Source of the DNA: Dipylidium caninum
Taxonomy: Eukaryota; Platyhelminthes; Cestoda; Cyclophyllidea; Dipylidiidae
Direction of reading: 5' to 3'
Assembly (NCBI GenBank): GCA_017562135.1
Contig: QEYB01000448.1
Span: 2,356,001-2,420,000 of the forward strand
Length of the DNA stretch: 64,000 bases
Each line of letters begins with the position of its first letter. Within the stretch, counting starts at the first letter, position 1. This document shows positions 1 through 11,722 of the stretch, piece by piece. The notes beneath the pieces were generated by a model, which did no database searches, was not told the origin of the DNA, and saw only the letters and a list, made by a program, of their open reading frames with translations. Made by a program: the position numbers and the translations under genes.

Positions 1-22
1 CTATAACTTTTAATGCACTAAC

Positions 23-2140
23 CGGGGAACCAAGACAGGTTTTTCAGGTTCTCTGATGAAGGAAGGACAGCCCTGATTCTTCCAGTGGTTCCAGTGAGTC
101 TCGCGGTAAAGGATATGATTCACAACGGCCTCTGTAACGTCTGCGGCTGAGGCAGCGTCTCTGCGCAATAGCCCGACAATTGATTCGTGTTGCTTTTGTA
201 TCCATTGTGTTTGTTCTTCATCCAGACGCTGGTTCTCACTTAATTAAATATGCATCAGTGCACTATCGACGGACAGTTATTCCAATTTAGTAAAATACTT
301 GAAATAATTTTTAATCAATTCTCTCTCTAGTCAAATCTTATTTACATTAACTTATCAGGAAAAATGACTTAGTTTTATAAAAGAGATTATGAATAAAAAT
401 GCAATGCTTCAAGAGAAGTAACCTTGACAAAATAGGTAAAAGCCGAGAAAAGCTACTTGTAAAAGTTATCCAAACAGGAAGCTTTACGATAGATGATGTG
501 ACCTAACTTTACAAAATACAAATACGTGCACAGCTTGGATGACGTAAAACTATTGATAAATTAAGTAAACGAAAAGGAAATAGCCAACATACTTTTTGAA
601 CTTTACTTGCGCGGTGAGATACTGGAAAATGATGAGCAATTGAGTCAGGATGTACCTACGAAAATTGCGGTCCATAAGTTGCAGATCTAGAAGCTGGTGA
701 CAATAACCGAGGTAAGTCGGAAAACCCCAAAGTCTAACATACAAATAAAAGAACCAGTACCTTCTCACTAGTCAAGTACATGGTAAACTGATGCCAGCGG
801 GCCTCGCTGCCACAGCCGGCAGTAAGTCGAATACTCTGGAAGGTAGAAACGACACACTCAGTGCACTCAACGAATGTTTGCCAACCCTCACGACTGTAAC
901 ACTGAGTAGGTGACTTCAATAGCTCCTGGAGGCGCCAGAAGCGTCGATAGAGGTCGCCATTGACAAGAGCATCAGTTCCGACGCCAATCCTCGTTGCGTC
1001 CCCCTCACCTACATCTGCGTCTGTCTCAGAGGTGAGAGAGTGGAAGAGGCTTTCGTCAGGCTCCTGGCTAAAGGCAACTTCCTTCTCCAAATTGAAATTG
1101 GAAGTGAAATTGAGACCAGACTTCTCGTTCAGAGGAAAGAGACTCGTGAGGAAAAGCTGAATACGGCCACAGAAAACGGTGTTCTGCGATTTGGACAAGC
1201 GTCGAAGTAGATCATTACACATCCGTAGGAGTGTATTTCGGCCCGAACCGAATAATGAGGCCTAAACAATTAGCGACAAGTTAAATAAAATAAATGTATG
1301 ACAAAGTAAAGACAATAAGATAGGTGATGGGGATCAAAGATATGCCGCGTTGATAGCATATAATCACACAGTTTGGGACAATGATACAAAACATTAGTCA
1401 AAAGTGTGTTTGTATAGGTATTCGGATAAGACTAAGGTAATTAATGATGAGAATATGAGAAGAGAATAATAACAAACAAGTAAATATGTGTAACAATCAA
1501 ACACACGATTTTAGACAAAGCATGGTAAACATAATACCAATTTCTATTTAATACCGAAATGTGATAAATTAGACACGTACTTCCCATAAAGCGCCTAAGT
1601 CGAAATGCACTGAACTACGACATTGCCTCAACTCCGTTTAAGCAATCCAACGCAAGAAAAAAAAAATCAGACTTCGATTCAAAAATACATCCGCAAGTAA
1701 TAAAAAGAAGTATAACGGAAAGGAATATCGAACATACATCCTTGAGAGCCTTAATAGTCTCCTCCAGAAAATGGAAATTAGCTTCGGCTTCAGCGATGGG
1801 CTTTGTGTTAACCAGGTCGGCAAAAAGAAGGAAGGGCGTAGAAGCGGAACAGATACCATGCACGGCAGCAGCGGCGGCCAACCTGAGGAGAGCACGAACT
1901 TCTGTCAATGAATCACTAGTGCCGAGCAAGGCAAGAGTGCGTTCACGCAAAGCCAAATCCACAACTGATTTTGTCTGTTCTGGAGCCAGTTTTATCGATT
2001 CGCTGAGCGCTTTGAGACTGTCGAGGGTGATTTTAGAGGGATGATCACCTAAGAAATTCTAAATGGTGAGGCAGATGTGAAATTCGAACTAAAAGGCTCA
2101 CATTAATTGCTTTGAGAGAGGTAACGAATTCGTCCGCCAT
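23..2140 (-). CDS. THOC1: THO complex subunit 1 (HPR1-like), 5' part, gene runs off left edge
   Basis: THOC1 is a core subunit of the nuclear THO/TREX complex, which couples transcription to mRNA export. Five exons can be placed: 2140-2102, 2058-1738, 1261-761, 693-593 and 238-23, with mutually consistent phases 0, 0, 0 and 2 and GT-AG borders. They encode about 392 residues and the last ends at a donor (GTTAGT at 22), so the 3' part lies outside the window. Conserved THOC1 blocks are easy to see: HGICSASTPFLLFADL in exon 2, LLRMCNDLLRRLSKSQNTVF and RIQLFLTSLFPLNEKSGLN in exon 3, LQLMDRNFRRYILTQLLII across the exon 4 start, and HWNHWKNQGCPSF in exon 5. The chosen start (ATG 2138-2140, MADEFVTSLK) is supported by a 43-nt intron that joins in frame to NFLGDHPSK. 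The start is less certain than the rest. The gene is head-to-head with the acid phosphatase. Confidence 0.95.
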
Positions 2141-3183
2141 CGCCAACCTGTTTCAAAGAGCAAACTGTTGTAGGTAGGTGGAAGAAAATAGGAGAATAGG
2201 ATGAAAGCAGGTAAAGGTCTCGGGAAGGTTTCAGGGAAAATTAAAATGAAGAAAGCTTTAGCCTCGCGCGCATGAATAAGTTTAGCACGTTGCACATTTT
2301 TAAAGAATGTTTGTGAAAGGAAATGAACAAAGAATTCAAAATGTGTACCGACAGTAACTAAAAGTCGTGAAATCTCAGAACAGCGTCGTTAACACACACA
2401 CCACACAAATCACCGAGCGCTTAGGCCATTGGCGAATCGGCTGCAACGGAGAAATTAAGAGGCAAATCACCGAGCCTCTAGTTTAGCATGAAAATTCACA
2501 TATAGATAGCACCATACAAAACATTCGCTATTGTGAAACGGCCGTAGGTAATTTGCTTCGAGGAAGGAAATATTTATTACATGTTGTTAACAGCGTATGA
2601 TATTCATTTACTACAATAGAATTGTCTAACTCTGACCCATTATATCGATATGTATGACTTATTGCAACATGGGAAATATTACGGATACAAGGATGCTTTG
2701 AAGAAATGGGCCAGATGATTGGAAGGCTTCAGTTACTTATTGGTATAGTTTAAAGGTGATACATAGATTCTGAATAAGTTGGGAATGAAACGGAAAATGG
2801 CGTCAAAGAGGCCTATATTTAAAGGCACAAGGGGATTCAAGTCTTTAACTCGTTAAGAAGCCTGTCATTCAAGCACGGGACCGTTTTTACCGTAAGGAAA
2901 TGAAAGTGATTTCGAGTTTTTAAATGTCAAACAAATAAAATCACTTTTTGCCGTTCTCTTTTGCTTCAGGCGCAATAAACCTTCACAAAAGTGTCTGCGT
3001 CTGATTGTGTATGCGTACGAGCTACAAAAATTCTACAATATACATAAGTACTCTTTTTCATTGACGTCATATGTTGTTTTACCTGCTAGATTTTCTTTGC
3101 CTTTCGCGTTACTCCAATTTTGATTCCGCTGGTTGGTGTCGGCTCTGAATATCGAGTTTGATTATCCGCTCCCCTGAATTTTG
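2141..3183. other. Intergenic region between divergent THOC1 and acid phosphatase
   Basis: This stretch separates two start codons pointing away from each other, so it should hold both promoters. A CCATTGG box lies near 2426-2432, nearer the THOC1 side. No convincing open reading frame or structured RNA was seen. Confidence 0.5.
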
Positions 3184-5232
3184 ATGGCTCACATCATCGG
3201 AGCCCTAGCGTTTTTTAATTGTATTTCTTTAATAATTGGAGGGCATCACCTAGTTCATGTTCATCTCCTTTTTCGGCATGGCGACCGAAGTTCCATTAAA
3301 CCCTACGTTTTTAGTGGATATGATCCCTACAAATTTTGGCCTGATGGCCTGGGTCAACTGACCCAGGAAGGCATTGAACAACATTTCCTTCTTGGCAAAT
3401 TTTTGAGGGCTCGATATGGCAATTTTATCTCAAATGATTACAATGCTTCAAACTTTCGCATGCGCAGCTCAGACATCGATCGCTCCTAATGTCAGCACAA
3501 GCATGTATGGCAGGATTTTTCCACCATTCCAACTTCTTCTCTCAGTAAATACGGATTACACTGGCGTCCTATTCCCACGCATACGGTTCCTACAGTGAGT
3601 GTTCCACTTTCAATACATTGGGATATTTTCCCATTTTTGTTTACTTTCCACATATTAAACCCGGGATGTCTTTAGTAAAGGATTAAGCTATTATTATCAG
3701 AATGGTCCGAGATAATTTCTGTCTCCTTTTTGTTTCTAGATGTGTTTTCTGGGTTTTTAGACGACAGACACGCTTCTAGCATTTGAACCATGTCCACGTA
3801 TGGACCAACGACGAGAGGAACTGTTCGAATCAAACGCATCGAATGATTTGATCAAACAACACAAATCAACGATGGAACTTTTGTCTAATTTCTACAGGAT
3901 CACGAATCTTACGTTAGATGATGTTTTAGAAATCCGAGATGACCTGTTCTGTCTAAGATCCCACAATCTGACAGTCCCAGAGTGGTACACGGAAGAAGTT
4001 GCCAAGGAATTGGATTTAGTAACAGATAAACTATTTCAGGTAAACCTCTCTGTTTTATTAAATTTGACGATACCCAGTTTGTGCTCTTATTTTCGGAATA
4101 TTCCGTAGACATGCGACGTGTTTTAGAACCTTAACGTGTTTCCAGTGCCTTCTTCGTAACAGGCCTTTTCCCGTTCTTGATAGCCAAATTGAAATCTGTC
4201 GATTTCGACGGAGTGCTTAACAGACACAGCAATTCTTTCTTTAAACTGGTGGCTTTTAGATGTATTCACTGCTTACATTTGCAAATATTGATATTTTTAA
4301 CCTTTTGGAACAGGTGTATCATTTGGTTATTGCAAGTAGCGCCCTGATCCAATCATTTATTATTGCTTTTACTTTTTGATTTTAAATCACTTCTTGCTTT
4401 ATAAATCCTTACGCTTTAGGCTAAAACCAATCTGTATCTTACGCATTCTCCCGTTTGGCATTGATATAGAGTCATGCATCGAGTATATCTTCCTAATCAG
4501 CACTAACTTTTCTCACTGTTTATCGCGGATAAATAATTTTGTTTTGATGTATATAATTTAGCAAAGTACTTTATTTAATTTCCTATGCTCTAGATACTCT
4601 TCACTGATCAGGAACTTCTCAAATTGGCTGTTGGAATTTTCCTCGGAGAAGCATTTTCTCGAATGGAAGATTATATTCACCAAAACTCGGCAAATTCTTC
4701 TCTCCTGGAAAGCGTTCTCGCCTATTCAGCGCATGACACTAACGTCGCCCCATTGCTTGGTGCGCTGGGAGCTTTTACTGGCGAGAGTAAGCCGGCGTAT
4801 GCTTCTCTCGTGGCAATCGAACTTTTGTCTCCTTCCAACACCTCTTCTTATGACAATTATTTGCTGCGTTTATTTTACAAACGCGGCTGGATGGACCCTA
4901 CGGGCAGTTATATACAGTTCGGTGCGTGTCGCGATCGCGACGCAAAGGAGGGCTGCCCCTTTGAGGTGATTCGCCAGTCAATAGCGGCGCTAATTCTGCT
5001 GCCGGAGGACATTGAGACGGCGTGTACGACGAACTGGCTCCCTGCCAAATACCGTCTCATCGTGATAATCATTCTCACTACTTTCCTCGTCCTCCTCCTC
5101 TTCACTATCCTGGCTGTTTACCGCGTGACATGGAAGCAGCACCGCTGGTGTCGTTGCCACTCGGGCACCGATCTTGAAGTTGGTGGCCATCTGCCATACT
5201 CTCCTCTTATTTCATCAGCACCTACTGCCTAG
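3184..5232 (+). CDS. Histidine acid phosphatase, type I membrane form, with frame breaks in exon 1
   Basis: Branch-2 histidine acid phosphatases (lysosomal/prostatic family) hydrolyse phosphomonoesters through a phospho-histidine in the exoplasmic or lysosomal compartment. Exons: 3184-3594, 3761-4039 and 4594-5232 (stop), all phase 0, about 440 codons. Seen directly: a hydrophobic N-terminus, the catalytic RHGDR motif (LLFRHGDRSSIKPY), MRSSDIDR, WRPIPTHTVP, AFEPCPRM, the second catalytic motif SAHDTN, and a C-terminal membrane helix (LIVIIILTTFLVLLLFTILA) followed by a short cytoplasmic tail, as in lysosomal acid phosphatase. Odd: between DR (3483) and WRPIP (3562) the homologous peptide moves through all three frames. 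Three single-base losses (near 3484-3486, in T5 at 3516-3520, and near 3535-3545) would explain it and leave the exon's net phase unchanged. It is either a damaged gene or a poorly polished stretch. Family assignment is firm; functionality is not. Confidence 0.85.
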
Positions 5233-6301
5233 TGCTTCTGGTGTCTATATACACTTTAACACTAATGAACATCTTTTACTAAATTCTTCTGACTTTAATT
5301 TGAAGACTTTTTTCCTGTTCTATGATCTGCTATTAGTAAACAGCAACTACATTTTTAAAGCAGCATTATTTTCCAGTGATTTCGAAAGCGCATCATGACT
5401 TACATCATGTTTTGCACATCGGCACAGGGTTTTCTTAAATACCGCGTGGATTAACTTGAATTCAGAATGCCTTCAAAGCAACTAGGGGTAACAAAAAACA
5501 ACTGAACCTGAGGCGTGCGAAAGGGAACGCAAAACTCAAAGAATGTCTCCGTGAAGTAGGATGTACATAAAAAAAACATGAAGCGGAATCTGCCCCCAAA
5601 ACGCGAAAAGTTGCAGACAGGCTCATTTAGGTAACGCCACAACTTTGTTGTCGTTTTTGCGTAGCTTTAAAAATAACACAATATGCAGACTCTCTTTATT
5701 TTTCCGGTCTTCTTGCAGTTCACATTCTTTTAACCAGATCATCACATACAGTGGATGAAAAAGGGCCATTTGAGGCAGCTTTGGTGGTGTTCACTGAACC
5801 GAAAAGACACCATGAAAAGTCCTTGAGGTCCTGATTACTGAGACGACATCAGCCAAGTCCTTGTTGACTTTTCTAAACCAAATCCATGCTGTCACCATGC
5901 AAAGGCACTCAGTAGATCTTTAACGTTGTTCATTTTATTACTTAGCCCTTACATCCCGGGTCCGTCAACCTAATACGCACGCCAGTTGAAAGTCGTCCAC
6001 CTCATCCGGTTCACTGATGATGAAATCGCAGTAGAAAGGGAGCGACACATTTTCCTTCTGCAACAATGCTTTTGCAGTTATCGTCCCAAGTCACAGCATA
6101 GTACGAATTATGGTGTCTAATAAATTAGCTTAAGAATTAAGAACACCGAAAATCGTCTCCTTCCACTCAAAAACTGATAAATAGGAGCAATAACAAAAGA
6201 AGGTCCAGAAGTGAGCAAACTAAGTTAAAGTTGGCACAGACGAGAGGATTTGAAAATGAGCATGTAGTAATATGACCCTGAGAAGAGAAAGGGGCTATTA
6301 T
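5233..6301. other. Intergenic region between convergent 3' ends
   Basis: The phosphatase and twinfilin genes converge here. Only 3' untranslated sequence and spacer are expected, and nothing coding was recognised on either strand. Confidence 0.5.
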
Positions 6302-9300
6302 TTAATGAGGCGGCGGGGCCCCACGACCGGCCGGACCCTTGGGACGCGAGAAAGAAAGAGGCGCGACGACATCTCTTTGATGTAGAGTGTCCACCAGAAA
6401 AGCCGTGGTGAACTCCTCGAAACTGTCAATCTCCAACTAAAGGAACGAGGACAGTGCGGAATGTGGACAGATGGAATGTTGACTTTGAGAACAATGAAAA
6501 GGCGTGAATCGGAATCTAGCAATTCAAATCAGACTCGCAGTGAGACAATTGGCGGTAAATCCATAGCAAAATTGAGGCATTGAAACAACCAGCATTTATC
6601 GAAATTTTTGCAACTTTCTGAATCGTAACTAGGCTTGCGACCGTATACAGTAGCTTGAGGAAACGAGCGGCGGTGACCATGACGAGAGTGCAGCCAAATC
6701 ATTCAACAAGGATCAAGGTCAGGGACAAACTCATGGAAACTAAGTTTTCGTCACAAAGCGAAGAGACTAAAAGGTTGCCATGGCTTGATGTTTTTAGCTT
6801 TCCTCGCTCATCGTTAGGAAAGATAGCCTTCTTTGGCAACCATCGGCGCAAACCCGATTAGATATTTTCACTTGACTTAGAATGAAACGCCGAGCCGACA
6901 GTTGCGCGCGCAGGCGTGGTCACAACCGTCTCGGATTGTCCAAGCAATTCACTTAACGTCCCTTTGCTAAAAAGAAGACTTCTGTCTGCAAATGGTCGGT
7001 TCCAACTGACCCCCAAACCCTTGAGCTTTCATAGTGAAACAAATATTTATATCACATTGAAATATAATCATCGATAGAGAGCATTTCCAAAACGTAATGC
7101 AACTCTAACCATATGCTAAAACAAATGAGACAAGCAAACGAAAGTCGCAACGCATTTTGAACGAGGGCCTCAAATCGCATGCAACTTTGATAGTCAAATC
7201 ATCTTCCTAAATTAAAATAATTTACATCCAAGCAATTGAGTTCCGTTAAAGCTTCTAATGTAACGCAACCAACAACCAATGGATTTATCACTTTGCTTCG
7301 ACAACAAAATTACTTCGTCCGAAGATATCCTTTTAGACACTCATTTTCAAGCTCCGAACACACATCGGCGTACATCTTGGGAACGAATAGAGTAACTTCT
7401 CCAGCTAAGCCACCTACAAATCAGCAGAGACAAAAAGTCTCATACTCTATGAAATATTAAATCCTCTTCAATGACAAAAACATGACATCCTCATGTGAAC
7501 AGCCCGAGAACTGACTCTCTCGTTTGCTGCTCAATGCTGTCCTGGCTTCAGTCGCCCAGCCCAAACATTACTTGGAGTATTTTAAAATGTACGCATAAGT
7601 AAGTGGCCGATGAAGAAGGAAGTATGGAAGGAGAGAGGTACCCACCTTGCGTTCTATATCAATCCCGGGCTGGCGCGAGAGACAGTCGATCAAACTGCTC
7701 TTACAACTTGAGTAGAGCATGCGATCCCTTATCGAGCTCTGGTAACCCGGTATCGCGTGCACGAAGACTAAAATGTAAAAAAAGTGAAACTGTGTAGGCA
7801 TGAAAAGTGAGATGGGAACTGGTGAAACGACTTGAAAACGGATATTTCGCAACAACGCGTACCCGTGCGTTGCACAGATCACCTGATTGCTGAAAACGCA
7901 TGTCAACAAACAACAAATTAGTTACAACATTCTTAAATTTTTGAATTGAATGATTAAAAAACATTAAAACACCTCCGTGTCAAGGATCCTAGATGTCACT
8001 CCAGGACTGCTCGAGCACAATCAACATCTGCTACGTTATAGTCAACCGTTTGGGTTTTGCTCTCAGATGTGGCGGGGGTGGAGGGGATAATGGAAAACAG
8101 TTACTAGATGAGCCATTTCCTCGTGAAGACTCAAGTTTGATCAGTGGTGATAGAAATTACCAGGGTTAGCAAACAATCTCTGATAGTTTCAGTAGTGAAA
8201 CATGAAAGTCATAAAAGCAGCTACGATGACAATGTATTCATTCAGGGTGGTGCTATTGTGCGGAATTATGACTTGAGGGCCACTCGATTGAAAAAAATGC
8301 TGAAAAGAACCACTACAACAGATGCAGAAAGTGCCGGAGGCATGTCACTGTAAGCAATAGTCTAGCAGAAGAAAGCTGGTCACTTCTTCAGAAATATTGC
8401 TTGAAACCCCTCTGACAGCCATTGTTCATATAATACTCCACCAAATGTAATCACATGGAAAAGGCAGTACAATGATAATTTCTATCTTCACATCTACGGA
8501 CGATTTCGCTGCAACTAAGGCAATAAAAATAGTGAATTTGTTTTATTTAAGTTGTTCTTTTGTTTCGAGTTTTAAAGAAGATAAATTTAATCCAAAATGT
8601 TGCTTAAAGATGTAATAAGTACCCAAAACCGATATGAAATTATCATAACGCACTGGAAATATAAAAGTTTCCCAAAATACCTCTGACGTGGCTAAATCAC
8701 ATGCCACAAATAAATCATGAAATTACTAAAATTTGTCAACTCACCGACAGTGTCGTACTTCGATCCACTGAAGTCGTGGATGAACCGATAAAGGTGATAA
8801 GAACCAGTATTCGACGGAGAGAGTTTACCTATTTTTTCCGGCTGCACGCTTTTTTTCGAGGTGGCCGCAAAAATGCGTTCCTCCGAGGTGTCAATTTGCT
8901 AGAAGGAAAAGCCCTTGGCCATAAATAACCGTGGTTAAAAGTGCGACCAGCACCTGGGACCATGTGGTAAGAAGCTTAATCGGGTTCAAACCACCACGAC
9001 TGATTTTAAAAAACCGCAGAAGGTAAAAGACAGGATCACACGGGTATGAGGATTGACAAAAACAAACTACTTCCCTGAATATGATAGCCTGCTGTAAATT
9101 AATTCATTTTAAATAAACAATTCCTAGATCGAAAACGCAAGGATGGATACCTTTATCACACACTGTCCACTTAAAAAATTGCAAATGATTGCGTTGAAAA
9201 CCGAATTCTAACTATCTAACAACAATTACATGAAAGGGTTAAAACAAAATTCTATTCGGCAAAATAGAACATATTATTGCAAATATTAGAAGACTTTGCT

Positions 9301-10224
9301 TTAAAGAAGCACAAAAATGATTTACGGTCGATCGCTAATCTTCAAAAAGCAGGTTACCCAGCCCGTGCCAAGTGCGGACAGCTTTCACATTGGCAGAGAA
9401 AGTCTGGCTTATATACAGTGATGGCGGTGATTAGCATATTACGCATAGGCGCAAAAATTGACCTACAGATCAGGAGTCATATTCTCCTCCAAGAAATATA
9501 AGAATAACACGATACTATAATGTGGAATATCATGGGAAAATAACATACGAATTGGATGTAGTTAATCTTCCGATCAGCAAAGTCTTTGAGAAGTTCCATG
9601 GAAGAACTGGTCAATGAAAAGGCAATCCCACCCATGCTTCGATGCCCATCATCCATCGAAGAACAAGTAATATGTTCTGCTGCTACCTCCTGAGCTTGTT
9701 CCTCGGCCTGTGTGAGGGGACGGGGGGACTTCTTAGAAATTAGGTGTTTCTTGTATCCAACTAATGAAATGTCCTCCTATAATGCAGATGAAGAGAAAAC
9801 AACGTTCTCACTTTGTCGTGACACAACAAATCATCGGCAAGGTGCCCATCGCCAAACTGACGTCGAAGCGTGGCACGTGTGGAGGCATAGAGTGTCTTCT
9901 GCCAAACATGAGTTTCATCCGGTATCCAGGTTAAGAGAATCCATTCATATCCCAAATTATTCTTCGAATCAAGGCGGTATAAAATGTAGGAGGCAGTTTT
10001 AAGGCCCAATAATGGGAGAATAGACCGATCGAAATCTTCTTCCCATGTACCAGTTGTTGGGATAGTTTTACGAAGTTTTATTTGCTCACCGTCGATTTCC
10101 ATATGAACAAGGCGAAGTGAACCAAGTTTGGCCGTTGCCAGAGTAGATAACAGCTCATTGTTGGCTGGAAATACGAGTTAGCAACCCAAAATGACGAACC
10201 TTTGATACCGCTTTGAGTTGCCAT
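6302..10224 (-). CDS. TWF1: Twinfilin (two ADF-H domains), complete, six exons
   Basis: Twinfilin is a cytoplasmic actin-monomer-binding and barbed-end-capping protein with two ADF/cofilin-homology domains. Exons: 10224-10200, 10164-9812, 9776-9549, 8898-8745, 7767-7646 and 6436-6302. Phases are 1, 0, 0, 1, 0 and the total is 1017 nt, 338 residues, close to the roughly 350 of animal twinfilins. ADF-H 1 shows SYILYRLDSKNNLGYEWILL and KTLYASTRATLRRQFGDGH. ADF-H 2 shows NYIQF, SYHLYRFIHDFSGSKYDTV and the hallmark AIPGYQSSIRDRMLYSSCKS. The C-terminal tail keeps SFSRPKGPAGRGAPPPH, the Pro/Gly/basic tail region that in animal twinfilins contacts capping protein. Start ATG is at 10222-10224 (MATQSGIK), matching the family N-terminus. 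Intron lengths are 35, 35, 650, 977 and 1209 nt, so they grow from 5' to 3'. The gene is head-to-head with the LRRC71-like gene. Confidence 0.96.
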
Positions 10225-11722
10225 GCTTTTCTCTAAAAAAATGAGTCTGTGGTCAATGAGTATTAGTTGACAAAATGTGCAACGCCATAATTGAAACAAT
10301 CGAGATATGTGTTTAGGGCTATGACTTGTATTCGATTAAAAAACCTTATTGCGAAGTTCTTCGTGAACTCGGCGAAAGTGACTTACACTGAGAGAAACAA
10401 ACCGAACAAGGCTAAATTAGCTAAACATGCTGAACTAAAACCACAAAATGTGACCAGCCAATAGACTGCTTATGTTAAGTAGATATATGAAAAAGACCCT
10501 CGATCTCGCTATATGCGGTGTGCGGGGGTTATATTAAACTTCCTCACAATGGTAGGAACCGTGCGCGAGATATAATGTTTTCAAAGCGAACAAGGATGCG
10601 CTTATAGTCCCGATTAACCTTGAAAAGTAACGTAACTGTTTGTAAAGTTGACCGCCATGTTGTCAAGGCTGTCTTTGAAGTTTTGGGAAGAGGGTACATC
10701 CTAGACAAGCATAAGGCTGAAAAGAGGTATGCCATTAAACCAAAGACCTAAATGGGCAAATTAGTTGCAGGTCATGTGAGTTGCTTCTAACGTGTAGGGT
10801 ATAAAACATTGATATTTAGCGCGTAGCACCAAGCAGTCAAATGGTTAAATAACAAAGTTATCCAAGACATAATCCATGCGTTACCAACAACATCGGTCAT
10901 TCTAACAAAATGGGGATAGTTTAATACAAAATCAGCAGCTTGACGATTTAAAGTGCTGGACTTAATGTTGCTCTGTCGATCAACATTCTAATAATAATGG
11001 CAAAAAGAAAAAAGCTGACGACGGGTTCGCAGAAGAAATTTGAAGATTCGGAATGCCTACACGCAGCTTGGTCTTATCCCCGATATCATGCTTCTGGCCT
11101 CAGAGAAATTGCAGCCAATGCTAATTATACACAGCGTGCTAATTTGGCTGTCTTCTTATTTCGGAATCGTGGAGACTTTCAATTGTAATTTGACAGCCTA
11201 GAGCGCATTCATATGCAACTGAAACCTTTCTCTGTTTTCTCCATTCCTTCAGACCTTGAGATTTGTTAAAATTTATAAACACGGTTTATTATCTTGTTAG
11301 TGCAATTGCCCGCAATATCAAGCGACCTTCTGCCATAAAATTGGCAGTTTAATACGTTTCTGCCAAGCCTACTTAAAATTTCGGCCTGTTTGGCACCCAA
11401 TTTGATTACTATACCATACATATTGAAGAGGGTTTACTTTAAATCACATACATACCACTGTTTTACCTGCTCATACAGTGGTTATTTATATAATAAATGT
11501 TCGGTTCATGAGATGACGTGCAGTTCAACAAATTTGTAACAACATAAGCGTTGCCCAACAGAAGCCTTGTGACGTGTTTATTGGCGATTGTACTATTGCC
11601 GGACACCCTCTTTACCCTGTATAACTATTGAGCCTTTTGGAATGTCAACTAATGAGCTCAAAATTGACAAATCAAAGTGGTTTAACATTGTCTTCTGTCT
11701 TAATAATTGTATTTCTTTTTAG
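10225..11722. other. Divergent promoter region and unresolved 5' exons of the LRRC71-like gene
   Basis: The region upstream of twinfilin and of the LRRC71-like exons. An ATG-initiated ORF at 10997-11188 (MAKRKKLTTGSQKKFEDSEC...) is on the right strand and could be the first exon of the LRR gene. A short open segment after an acceptor at 11561 (KPCDVFIGDCTIAGHPLYP) could be another exon, but its phase does not join cleanly to the exon at 11723. Neither is proven. A CCAAT pentamer lies near 10460. Confidence 0.35.

Noticed and set aside
8935..9010. Possible tRNA, from a B-box-like GGTTCAAACC near 8984
   Set aside because: No matching A box or foldable acceptor, D and anticodon arms could be found upstream.
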